A stretch of DNA of 36,987 nt from Planctomycetota bacterium (GTDB lineage Bacteria; Planctomycetota; Phycisphaerae; Phycisphaerales; UBA1924). Under the pieces are notes generated by a model that was not told the DNA's origin, did no database searches, and saw nothing but the letters and a program-made list of their open reading frames with translations. Below, one piece after another: positions 6,136-14,327 of the stretch; within the stretch, counting starts at the first letter, position 1; every line of letters starts with the position of its first letter. The stretch spans positions 1 through 36,987 of the forward strand of contig RFGK01000187.1 in NCBI GenBank assembly GCA_003697045.1. The letters run 5' to 3'. The translations under genes were made by a program, and so were the position numbers.

Positions 6136-8625
6136 GTGCGCGCAGCCGTTGCTTTGATCTTCGTGATTCTCTTTTCTTTCGCAGGCGTTTCTCCTGCGCG
6201 GGCGGCCGTCTCCGCCGAGACTCCCGATGCCGTCATAGCGTTGTCGCCCAAGGTCTTTCAGTCCAGTCGATTGCTCGGCGACTTTTCCGTTCTCATCTGG
6301 ATTCGGCCCGATGAGCAGACCAGCGACGCCCGGAACATCTTTGAGATTCCAGGCGTGCTCACCCTCGGCACCAGTGATACGGGAAGTGTCTCGGCTGCAC
6401 TTGTTGTTCAAGATTCCGCTGGAAGCCCTTCCACTCTGACCGTTGATACCGGCCGCCCGTTGCTCGGCGGGCAATGGCAGGTCGTCTGTGTGAGTTTTCG
6501 CAAGGCACTTGGGTATCTGGACGTATTCCACTCCGACTCCACCGGCGCCTGGTCAGACACCGAGTCTGCGGGATTCGAGTCCCGGGCCATTGAGGTGGAC
6601 GGCCCCGGGGTACGTCTTGGACAGGCATCCGACGGTACGCCCGCCGTTGTCGGCGCCTACGGGCTGCTGGCGATTCGCACGCACTCGGTCAAACTCAGCG
6701 ACGTGGCAACTCTGCGCCAGACCCGGCGCTACTTCTCTCTTTATGACTACGCCCAAATCGGAAGCTCCATGAACGGCCCGTCCGGTGCCATGTGGATGCT
6801 CAATCACGCCATGACCACGTTGCCCGTTGATTACGACGCGGGGGGATCACGCCCGCAGCGTGCGGCGGTTGTCGGACAGCCCGTCGGATTGCACAACGTT
6901 CACGTGTGGGATTCGTCGATCGAAGTCGATGATCCCTTCGAGCGGTTCAACATGGTTCGTCAGGCCGATGAAGTGCGCGGGTTTCGTTATGTGAGCACGC
7001 GGGAGCCCCCTCTAGACGGGTGGTTTCTTGTTGATCCCGGGTTTGCAGCGATCGTCTACGACAGCGTGCCCGGAGAATCGGCCCTGGCCCACCAGCTCGC
7101 GACCGAGCCTCGAAGGCCGATCCGTATCTTCGTCAGCTCAAACAGCCGGGCGGTGTTTCGAGACGACGGCACCGGCGTGTCGCCGGGAAACTACGCGCAG
7201 GGTTTTTTTGACTACAAGCGTGCGCACGTTTCCGGCGTTTTGTTCCGCCCGGTTGTGCGTGGCTCGACCAATCCGTGGTTCGGTTTCAACGCGGTTGATC
7301 CTCCGGCTGCAGAGCTGACCTCTCTCATCGACAGCACGGGAGGGGCATACGCCACGTTTGCGCGCTTTTGGACCGGCTCGGCCCGCGCACCGGCCGAGGG
7401 ACCTGGTGCGGGGCTGTTCATTCAGCGCTGGGGGCGCTATGAACTGCGATGTCGACCGGAACCGGGCAGCCTGCTCGTTGCCGATGCGCCGCTTGTGGTC
7501 CAGGCGCACGTTATGGCCTTTCCCGGCGCTTCTCCCTTGCAATGGCGACCACGACGCGGACTGAGCCAGAGCGAAGTCGGCGTCGACCATGATCGATCAA
7601 ACTTCATTGATCTTGATACCACACGCGTGACGCACGTCTTCAGCGGCGACGATCTGGTCTACAACTCCAGCGCCATCAGCATCAAGGGCCAGTTCGAAGG
7701 ACTGATCTTCCCCGGCGATGCCATGTATATCGCTTCGGGGCCGGGCCGCGGGCAGATCAATGTGATTCGATCAGTCACGCACACGCAGACGCGAGCCGTC
7801 ATCGAGTTCGATTCGCCCATGATTCGCTGGCCCGAGCCGGATGTCACGCTTCGCTTCGGTCCGTGGCGCTTTGAGACTCTTGAGTACACCTTTCCCCCTG
7901 TTGCAGACGGCGACGCGCACGAATGGCGCGGGCTCGAGCTGCGCCCCGTCGACTCCGGCGAGGGTGTGCCCGTCTTTGCGTACAGTGCCTTTCGTCCGGA
8001 TGTCAATGGATACCAGTTCGGTGTGGCCGGCTGGGGCGGAAACGGGTACTACCCGCAGATCATCTTCAGCGAGCCGGCTGCGATTTCCGAGTGGATGCGC
8101 ATCGCCGCTCCGGACCTCTGGATTCAGGTGCCCGCTCAGCAGAACTCACTGCCCGAGCATATGAGCGACTACACCGCGCTGATACGTCAGGCTGCGCCCG
8201 AGTGTGAGATCGTCTGGGCTGCCGAAGCGGCGCACCCCTCCGGCGTCCAGCTCGGATGGGTGGACTACATCGTTGATCATGCCGAAAGTGAAGGAGTCAT
8301 CGGCATCGTCGCCCTGAATCGGCCTCAGATCGGAACCGAGCTTGAGCAACTCGCAGACGGCCATCGCTCCAACCTTCCGCACATCAGTGCCCGCGGCAAC
8401 GTGAAGCTCGCAGAGCTCTGGTGCCAGCTCCTGCTGGATGCAGCCATCGACCCGTGTCCGGCCGACTTCGCTCCTCCCTGGCACTTCTACGACTTCTTCG
8501 ATGTGCAGGTCTATCTGGCCGAGTTCGTCAGCCAAACATCGCTGGCCGATCTGACCGGCGATGGCATCATCGACTTCTTTGATCTGGTGGCGTATCTCGA
8601 CGCATTCGCAGCCGGGTGTGGCTGA
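6136..8625 (+). CDS. large secreted protein: LamG-like domain, SGNH-like C-terminal region, GC-type dockerin tail
   Basis: GTG 6136 was chosen because GAGGGG lies five bases upstream and the product then starts directly with a signal peptide (MRAAVALIFVILFSFAGVSPARA). ATG 6097 is the alternative. The product is 829 aa. Residues of about 30-210 resemble a LamG/concanavalin-type fold (FSVLIWIRP, GGQWQVVCVSFRK). A long middle region is unassigned. Residues of about 610-770 look like a degenerate SGNH/GDSL hydrolase: GVAGWGGNGY resembles block II, PDLWIQVPAQQN block III, and LPHISARGNVKLAELW the final DxxH block with Asp replaced by Leu. I see no GDS nucleophile motif. The last 55 residues (CPADFAPP, two FFD...L..F repeats, LTGDGIIDFFD, final GCG) match the GC-type dockerin tail of planctomycetes, proposed to anchor proteins at the surface. 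No substrate can be named. Confidence 0.78.
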   Translation: MRAAVALIFVILFSFAGVSPARAAVSAETPDAVIALSPKVFQSSRLLGDFSVLIWIRPDEQTSDARNIFEIPGVLTLGTSDTGSVSAALVVQDSAGSPSTLTVDTGRPLLGGQWQVVCVSFRKALGYLDVFHSDSTGAWSDTESAGFESRAIEVDGPGVRLGQASDGTPAVVGAYGLLAIRTHSVKLSDVATLRQTRRYFSLYDYAQIGSSMNGPSGAMWMLNHAMTTLPVDYDAGGSRPQRAAVVGQPVGLHNVHVWDSSIEVDDPFERFNMVRQADEVRGFRYVSTREPPLDGWFLVDPGFAAIVYDSVPGESALAHQLATEPRRPIRIFVSSNSRAVFRDDGTGVSPGNYAQGFFDYKRAHVSGVLFRPVVRGSTNPWFGFNAVDPPAAELTSLIDSTGGAYATFARFWTGSARAPAEGPGAGLFIQRWGRYELRCRPEPGSLLVADAPLVVQAHVMAFPGASPLQWRPRRGLSQSEVGVDHDRSNFIDLDTTRVTHVFSGDDLVYNSSAISIKGQFEGLIFPGDAMYIASGPGRGQINVIRSVTHTQTRAVIEFDSPMIRWPEPDVTLRFGPWRFETLEYTFPPVADGDAHEWRGLELRPVDSGEGVPVFAYSAFRPDVNGYQFGVAGWGGNGYYPQIIFSEPAAISEWMRIAAPDLWIQVPAQQNSLPEHMSDYTALIRQAAPECEIVWAAEAAHPSGVQLGWVDYIVDHAESEGVIGIVALNRPQIGTELEQLADGHRSNLPHISARGNVKLAELWCQLLLDAAIDPCPADFAPPWHFYDFFDVQVYLAEFVSQTSLADLTGDGIIDFFDLVAYLDAFAAGCG

Positions 8626-8626
8626 T

Positions 8627-10183
8627 TTATCCCTGATTGTCGTCGTGTGCGCGAAAGCCGCTCGCTCGATCGCCCACACGCAGAAGTGCCAGCAGATCCT
8701 GTGCTCGCACTCCCCCGAGCGGCTTGCCGGCAATGAGGATGGCGATGTCGCCGTCGCCGGCAAGTTCTCTTGCCCGCAAGTCGCGCTCAACCACATCGGT
8801 CCATTCCGACAGCGTGCCCGAAGTGGGGGGTGCCGTCACGATCGGATAGACGTTTGCGAGCAGCGTCATGCGTCTGGCTGCGACGGTGCTGCTCGTATAT
8901 GCGAGGATCGGGATGCGGAAGTCATTCCGACTCAGATAGCGTGCCATGCCACCGTTTTGCGACCATACGACGACAACTTTCGCATGTGCCTCCCTGGCGA
9001 TATGCCACGCGCCGCTGGCCAGCGCGGCCGAGCGGTATGGAAGCTCTTCCAGCTTGGGAAGTGTTCCAGGACCGGGGGGTGCTTCGCGCACTCCTTCCTC
9101 GGTCACCGCGATGATCCGCCGCATGGTTTCCACGACGAGTGCCGGGTGCTTGCCGACGGCCGTTTCGCCCGACAGCATCACCGCGTCGGCGCCTTGCAAG
9201 ACGGCACCGGCCACGTCGCTCGCTTCGGCCCGTGTCGGAGACGCGCTGGTGATCATGCTCTCAAGCATCTGCGTGGCAACGACCACGGGCTTTCCGTGTT
9301 CGACACACTTGGCGATGATCATCCGCTGGGCGGTGGGCACGGCTGCGACGTCCATCTCGACGCCCAGATCGCCGCGGGCGACCATGATCGCGTCGGCTTC
9401 CTGCACGATCGCGTCGATGTTCTTCACCGCCTGGGGCTTTTCGATCTTTGCCATGACAGGAATGTGGGCGCCCATGCCGCGCTCGGGTGAGCTGCTGCCC
9501 GCTGGAACCAGCTCTTCGAGGCGGTCCTTGAGCTGGCGGATCTCCTCGGCTGTGCGCACAAACGACAACGCCAGGTAGTCGATCCCGTGTTCAGCAGCCC
9601 ATTGCACACAGGTCCAGTCCTTTTCAGTAATGGCCGGCACACTCAGAGTTGATTCAGGCAGATTGATCCCCTTTCCAGAGGTAATCTGCCCGCCGAACGT
9701 CACCCGGCAGCGGAGCTGTTCGCCGGGAATGCAATCGACCGCGAGCATGCGCACCGCCCCGTCGTTGATCAGCACGCGCTGGCCGGGCTCCACATCGGTA
9801 AACAAGGGATCAAACGTCGAGCCCAACACGGGAGCGCCTTCCCGCTCGTCGAGGAATGCCTCTTCCACTCCCCGGCGAAAGATCACGTCCGAGCCCGTCT
9901 CGACGATGATGCCGCCCTGCTCGGACAGATCGGGCACGCGCGTTACACGGAGTTTCGGCCCCTGGAGGTCGCCCAACACGGCAACAGGTGTTTGCAGCTG
10001 ACCGGCTGCCTGACGAATGCGCCGCAGGCGCTCGGCGTGCTCTTCAAACCGCCCGTGGGAGAAGTTCAGGCGAAAGACTGACACCCCGGCTTCGATCAGC
10101 CGCGCAAGCATCTCCGGCGAATCGCTCGCAGGCCCGATCGTCGCCACGATCTTCGTGTACGCCGGGCGTTGGGCCTCTCCCAT
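8627..10183 (-). CDS. pyk: pyruvate kinase
   Basis: Cytosolic glycolytic enzyme making pyruvate and ATP from phosphoenolpyruvate and ADP; it needs K+ and Mg2+. ATG 10183 (MGEAQRPAYTKIVATIGPAS) matches the family N-terminus; the ORF-track extension to 10486 runs into the upstream gene. The 518-aa product shows VFRLNFSHG, GDLQGPKLRV, LALSFVRTAEEI, MAKIEKPQAVKNIDAI, the MVARGDLGVEM active-site block, ATQMLESMI, PTRAEASDVAGAVLQGADAVMLSGETAVGKHP, and a C-terminal allosteric-type domain (VVVWSQNGGMARYLSRNDFRIPILAYTS). No clear Shine-Dalgarno is visible. It lies 41 bases downstream of the solute-binding protein gene on the same strand and ends one base from the stop of the converging secreted-protein gene. 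Confidence 0.96.
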   Translation of the reverse strand: MGEAQRPAYTKIVATIGPASDSPEMLARLIEAGVSVFRLNFSHGRFEEHAERLRRIRQAAGQLQTPVAVLGDLQGPKLRVTRVPDLSEQGGIIVETGSDVIFRRGVEEAFLDEREGAPVLGSTFDPLFTDVEPGQRVLINDGAVRMLAVDCIPGEQLRCRVTFGGQITSGKGINLPESTLSVPAITEKDWTCVQWAAEHGIDYLALSFVRTAEEIRQLKDRLEELVPAGSSSPERGMGAHIPVMAKIEKPQAVKNIDAIVQEADAIMVARGDLGVEMDVAAVPTAQRMIIAKCVEHGKPVVVATQMLESMITSASPTRAEASDVAGAVLQGADAVMLSGETAVGKHPALVVETMRRIIAVTEEGVREAPPGPGTLPKLEELPYRSAALASGAWHIAREAHAKVVVVWSQNGGMARYLSRNDFRIPILAYTSSTVAARRMTLLANVYPIVTAPPTSGTLSEWTDVVERDLRARELAGDGDIAILIAGKPLGGVRAQDLLALLRVGDRASGFRAHDDNQG

Positions 10184-10224
10184 GTTTGAGCTGTTGTGCA
10201 CAGGCTGCTCCGGCCCCGATGCGC

Positions 10225-11919
10225 TCAGGGGGCGTTCTTCTCGTACAAATCGACGATTCGCCCAAACTGCTCGCGAAAAAAGCGCACATATTCGATCTCT
10301 GCACGCTTGGCAGCAGCCGCATCGCGCCACACATTGCGCACGGCCCGATAGTTCTGCTCTGTAAACGCCAAGGTCGAACCATCCGCGACAACCTGGTCCG
10401 GAAATGCGTAGAACATTGCCTCCATCTCGTCGAGCACGTCGCGTGGAAAGGTCGGGTCGGATCGAGCCTGGTTCAGCGCCCGCCACGCCCGCTTGAGTTC
10501 CGCCCCGGCATCAATGGCAAAGGCCCCCATCATCATCTGCACGCCCGTGCGCCAGCCGGGGTTGGATGTCTGCGATGCAAGCTCGAACGGATTGACCGGA
10601 TCGATGAAGTAGGAGAGATACTTCTCGTACATGACGCGACGAACGGGCATGCGCCGAAGCTCATATTGACGCGGGCCCATCGGCTTGCCGTTCGGGCCAA
10701 GCGGATTGTCGGCCCCTTTGCCCGAGGTGGCGTGGAACTGCCACATCGCCTGCCCCTCCTCACTCAACACAAACGCGATGAACCGCTTGGCAAGATCACG
10801 GTGAGCCGCACCGTTGATCAGCGAGATCGGATCGGCGTCGATGTATACCGCTCCCGTGGGTTCGGAGTAGCCCACGCGATCGTCTCCGACGGCCTGGGCC
10901 TGTCCCCGCCCGTAAAAGTCAATCGCCAGACCGGCAGCCGCTTCGCCCTGACTGACGTCAGTTGGTGGCTTGGTCGAGCTGTTGGTAAACGAGCGAGCAT
11001 TGGCCGACATCTCACGCAAGATACGCCAGCCCCTCTCCCACCCGTAGTACCCGAGGATGGAATCAAAGGTCGTGGTAATCGAACCAGACTGACGCGGATC
11101 GGCAAGGGCAATCTCTCCGATGAATCTCGGATCGGTCAGGTCTTCAAAGGAAGTCGGGATTCCCACGCCGAGCCGCTCGCACAGAATCCGGTTATACACG
11201 ATCCCGAAGCTCGAAAGGGCGGTACCGATCCAGTACTGCTCGGGGTCGTAGAGCGTCTGCACGCCGATGGAGTTCTCGCCGAACCATTCGTCGAGCTGAG
11301 ATTGCTCAAAACCGGCCGGCGCAGAAATGCTCACGTTGACCACCAGCTCGGGCCCACTCTGGGGGTCTTCGTGGTTGATCGAAACTCCTGCAGGCAGTGC
11401 GTGGCCGAGAGCCGCCTCCACGCGCGCACGATCAATCAGTTCGCCGTTCTGCGCGGTGATGGACAACCCGTCAAGTCCCAGCGCGCGTGCCAGCGGCGTT
11501 GGTTCGAACAATCCCTGAACCACGCGCACACCTCTCGAAAGCTGGGTATGGTCATAGCTTCCCCCGCCGAACATGAGGTCATACGCTGCCGCCCCGGGCT
11601 CCAGGACGATCTGCCCGTTTTGGACGCGCACGCGCCCGTTCTTGATCTCTGCCCGAAACTGGGCATCGAGCTGAGTGCGGATCTCGCTTGTTCCCCCCGG
11701 CGTGCGCATATCCACGCGCACTCGTTCGCCGAAAGTGCGTTCGTGCCAGCGCTCGAAGGCCTCTGCAAACTCCTGCCGTATCTGCGGGATGTGCGGGGTG
11801 ACGATCAGCAGGGTCCGCGCGTCGCTCGGAGGCGCGGGCGGACGGTTGGCGTAGCTCATCACGAAGGGCACGCCCAGGATGATCAGCAGCAAACCGAATA
11901 TGGAGATTCGCGATACCAT
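10225..11919 (-). CDS. extracellular solute-binding protein, iron-type (AfuA/FbpA-like) ABC family
   Basis: Predicted periplasmic or membrane-tethered binding component of an ABC importer. ATG 11919 (MVSRISIFGLLLIILGVPFVM) starts directly with a hydrophobic signal or anchor segment, so I prefer it to the ORF-track start at 12111, which overlaps the divergent gene. The 564-aa product is long for the family (330-400). Family-like blocks are LLIVTPHIPQIRQEFAEAFERWHE, AYDLMFGGGSYDH, the central LSSFGIVYNRILCERLGVGIPTSFEDLTDPRFIGEIALADPRQSGS, AAGLAIDFYGRGQAQAVG, DADPISLINGAAHRDLAKRFIAFVLSEEGQ. The extra length lies in the middle (residues of about 110-200) and at the C-terminus (WRALNQAR...EQNYRAVRNVWRD). 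No permease or ATPase gene is adjacent. Fe3+ is the usual ligand of the nearest families but cannot be confirmed here. Confidence 0.82.
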   Translation of the reverse strand: MVSRISIFGLLLIILGVPFVMSYANRPPAPPSDARTLLIVTPHIPQIRQEFAEAFERWHERTFGERVRVDMRTPGGTSEIRTQLDAQFRAEIKNGRVRVQNGQIVLEPGAAAYDLMFGGGSYDHTQLSRGVRVVQGLFEPTPLARALGLDGLSITAQNGELIDRARVEAALGHALPAGVSINHEDPQSGPELVVNVSISAPAGFEQSQLDEWFGENSIGVQTLYDPEQYWIGTALSSFGIVYNRILCERLGVGIPTSFEDLTDPRFIGEIALADPRQSGSITTTFDSILGYYGWERGWRILREMSANARSFTNSSTKPPTDVSQGEAAAGLAIDFYGRGQAQAVGDDRVGYSEPTGAVYIDADPISLINGAAHRDLAKRFIAFVLSEEGQAMWQFHATSGKGADNPLGPNGKPMGPRQYELRRMPVRRVMYEKYLSYFIDPVNPFELASQTSNPGWRTGVQMMMGAFAIDAGAELKRAWRALNQARSDPTFPRDVLDEMEAMFYAFPDQVVADGSTLAFTEQNYRAVRNVWRDAAAAKRAEIEYVRFFREQFGRIVDLYEKNAP

Positions 11920-11995
11920 GACCCGGCAGTGTATCGCCGTTTGTCCAACTCGGGAGACGAGCACGACTTGACCAGAGTATGACGCGAGGGTTGGT

Positions 11996-12706
11996 GTGGA
12001 GCAGCAGAAGAGCAAGGTGGCCATTATCACAGGGGCAGGGTCCGGCATCGGGCGTGCGTGTGCGCTCAAGCTCGGCGCTCTTGGGTGGAACTGCACGCTT
12101 GTTGGGCGCACCAGACAGACGCTCGACGCGACGGCCGAAGCGTGCGGGAAGGAGAAGACCTGTGTGGTTCAGGCCGATCTGACGGATCCGGTTGCACCTG
12201 GTCAGATTGTCGAACGCACGCGCAGCGTGTTCGGCCGCGTCGATGCGGTGATCAACAACGCCGGGTACGCGTCGTTCAAGCCGTTCCATGAGTTCACGGA
12301 GGAGGACCTGAGGCGAACTTTCGAAGTCAATACACTTGGGCCGATTCGGCTGATGATCCAGGCGTGGGATGATCTGGCAGCGTCGGGCGCAGGACGGATC
12401 GTCAACGTGTCGAGTTACGCCACGCTTGATCCGTTCTCCGGGCTTGGGGTCTACGGGGCTGCCAAGGCAGCGCTCAACCTCATGGGCAAAGTTGCCATGC
12501 GCGAACGCGGCAAGGCAAACGTGATGGTCTTTACGGTCGCACCGGGAGCGGTCGAAACCGGCATGTTGCGTCAGTTTTTTTCCGAAGATGTGGTGCCACG
12601 ATCGAAGGCACTCGATCCGGCGGAGGTTGCGTCGGTCATCGTCGCCTGCGCCACGGGCATGCGCGATTATGAATCGGGCGGGCTCATTCCGCTGGCGAGT
12701 CCGTAA
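11996..12706 (+). CDS. short-chain dehydrogenase/reductase (SDR) oxidoreductase
   Basis: Classical SDR with an NAD(P)-binding Rossmann fold; the substrate is unknown. The 236-aa product has TGAGSGIG (cofactor glycine motif, residues of about 12-19), VVQADLTD, NNAGYA, NVSSYA with the catalytic Ser, and YGAAKAALN with the catalytic Tyr and Lys, then APGAVETGML. The start is GTG 11996 with GAGGG just upstream. It is divergent from the solute-binding protein gene across 76 bases. Its last 23 bases overlap the 3' end of the convergent pseudouridine synthase-methyltransferase gene. Confidence 0.92.
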   Translation: MEQQKSKVAIITGAGSGIGRACALKLGALGWNCTLVGRTRQTLDATAEACGKEKTCVVQADLTDPVAPGQIVERTRSVFGRVDAVINNAGYASFKPFHEFTEEDLRRTFEVNTLGPIRLMIQAWDDLAASGAGRIVNVSSYATLDPFSGLGVYGAAKAALNLMGKVAMRERGKANVMVFTVAPGAVETGMLRQFFSEDVVPRSKALDPAEVASVIVACATGMRDYESGGLIPLASP

Positions 12707-14327
12707 CCGCACGGCGTCCACGCAGTGCAAGGAACATCGGGATCTCACGCCGCGCCCGGTCCTCCTCACGCGCACGCGGCCCGGGTTCGCTGCGCCGCGG
12801 ACTTGCCCATTCCTCCAGGGCGTCGATGACCAGCCCTGCCCGGGTCATCGCCGATACGTAGTGCTCGATCGGCCGCACATAGGTCGTGGTCGTGATCGGC
12901 TCGGCGCCCGCTGCGACCTGGCCTGGGTTCATCACGATGTCAACCGATTCGCGCGAGAGGTACGCATCGACGCGGCGATACTGGCGTTGTGATGCCGCTT
13001 CGCGTCCATGCCACCCCCAGCTCGTGCGACCGGGCGACCGAAATGCCGGGTGCAGCAGGACGAGAACCACCCGGCCGTCGGGCCCGAGCAGGCGTGCTAC
13101 ACCCTGCAATACGGGTTCGATCGGATCGATATTCATCAGCGCGAGCACGCACGAAGCCGCATCAACCGGCCCCAGATCATCGAGCTGCTCAAGCCGGCGT
13201 GCATCGGCAACGCGGAACTGCACATCAGGCAGTGCCATCTCACGTGCGCGCGCAATGAGCCGTTCACTCGCGTCGATGCCGATCACGCGTGCCCCGGCAT
13301 GGGCCAGATCTCTGGCCAGCGTTCCCTCGCCGCAGGCAACGTCGAGCACCGTCTCGCCCGGCCGGACTGCCAGCAGCCGCTGCACGCCCGGCCTGACAAG
13401 CTCATCAATCAGGTCGCTGCGTGCCGACGCAACGTATTCGGCATACCAGTCGGCAACGCGATCCCACCCGGATTCTTCCGCCGTCTGTTCGGCAATCGCG
13501 CTGGCAGGCACTTCGACTCCGGCCTGTTCGTACATCCATGCAGGTGCCGGCGAGTGGACCCGGACCCGCTCGTGTGTTTGCGGATGGGTGAACACAACCT
13601 CGGCCAGGTGCAGCCCGAGCCGGCCCCTCGGACCGTACACCGGCTGCGCGCCCAGTTGTCGCAGGTGCGCAGCGATCTGTCCCTGTCCGTCCGTGCGCGG
13701 GCGCAGGCGCAACAACGCCCTTCCATCCAGAACCCCCAGGCGCTGATAATGCGTAACAAGTTGATGCATCTCGCCCGGGTTTCGTCCTTTCTTTTCACTC
13801 GAGATCGTGCCATTTGCGGGGGCATCCAGTTCGGCTGGAGCACCCTCACACAACGCCAGGTAGAACCGCTCGGTCCGCCGCGACTTGAGCAGCTCATCCC
13901 TCGCTGCCGGCGTTCGTGCCAGCACGCACACGCCCGTGGCATTGGTCTCAACCTGATGGATCGTCCAGGGACCACGATCGGCACGTCGCACGCGCAGCTG
14001 CCGACGCACTGCTTCAACCACGCTCATTTCGCCTGGCTTTCCGCGCAGTTCCATCCCCGATGGCTTCTCGACTGCCACCACCCGATCATCTTCATAGAGA
14101 ACGGGAAGCCTGAATCTCAACCCTCTGGCGCCACCCCCGTCACGCCGGCCCGGGGCATGTGATGAATACGGCTTGCCTTTGCGGAGACCCGGCCCCTTCG
14201 AGGCTCTGATGGCGCCAGAGCGAGGCTTTGGGGTAGGCCCCGCGGGGTTCGGTTTGCCCCCGCGCAGACGCGTGCGCCTGATTTTCGGCGTCTCTTCTCC
14301 GCCTTGGTGCGCGCTCGGCTCAGGCAT
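12684..14327 (-). CDS. fusion: degenerate RluA-type pseudouridine synthase domain plus class I SAM methyltransferase
   Basis: ATG 14327 gives a 547-aa product whose start overlaps the end of coaB by 8 bases (ATGCCTGA), suggesting translational coupling. GGAG lies about 8 bases upstream. Residues 1-70 are basic and Pro/Gly/Arg-rich. Residues of about 75-265 align with RluA-family synthases (VLYEDDRVVAVEKPSGMEL, RFYLALCEG, LHLAEVVFTHPQTHERVRVHSPAPAW). However, the catalytic HRLD motif reads HQVE (residues 124-127, so Asp becomes Glu), and the usual GRTHQIR region reads DGQGQIA. Residues of about 285-545 are a methyltransferase: ETVLDVACGEGTLARDLAHAG is motif I, then VIGIDASERLIARA, FRVADARRL and GRVVLVLLHP. 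I infer a rRNA- or tRNA-directed methyltransferase that uses the first domain for RNA binding. The RNA target is unknown. Confidence 0.8.
   Translation of the reverse strand: MPEPSAHQGGEETPKIRRTRLRGGKPNPAGPTPKPRSGAIRASKGPGLRKGKPYSSHAPGRRDGGGARGLRFRLPVLYEDDRVVAVEKPSGMELRGKPGEMSVVEAVRRQLRVRRADRGPWTIHQVETNATGVCVLARTPAARDELLKSRRTERFYLALCEGAPAELDAPANGTISSEKKGRNPGEMHQLVTHYQRLGVLDGRALLRLRPRTDGQGQIAAHLRQLGAQPVYGPRGRLGLHLAEVVFTHPQTHERVRVHSPAPAWMYEQAGVEVPASAIAEQTAEESGWDRVADWYAEYVASARSDLIDELVRPGVQRLLAVRPGETVLDVACGEGTLARDLAHAGARVIGIDASERLIARAREMALPDVQFRVADARRLEQLDDLGPVDAASCVLALMNIDPIEPVLQGVARLLGPDGRVVLVLLHPAFRSPGRTSWGWHGREAASQRQYRRVDAYLSRESVDIVMNPGQVAAGAEPITTTTYVRPIEHYVSAMTRAGLVIDALEEWASPRRSEPGPRAREEDRARREIPMFLALRGRRAVTDSPAE

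Noticed and set aside
10184-10486. N-terminal extension of pyruvate kinase to 10486
   Set aside because: The extension is Cys/Arg-rich without homology and lies inside the 3' part of the upstream solute-binding protein gene. The family N-terminus starts at ATG 10183.
9988-11982. 664-aa plus-strand ORF opposite pyruvate kinase and the solute-binding protein
   Set aside because: It is antisense to two clearly conserved proteins, has an unbiased composition rich in Arg/His, and has no family motif. Long antisense frames are expected at this GC content.
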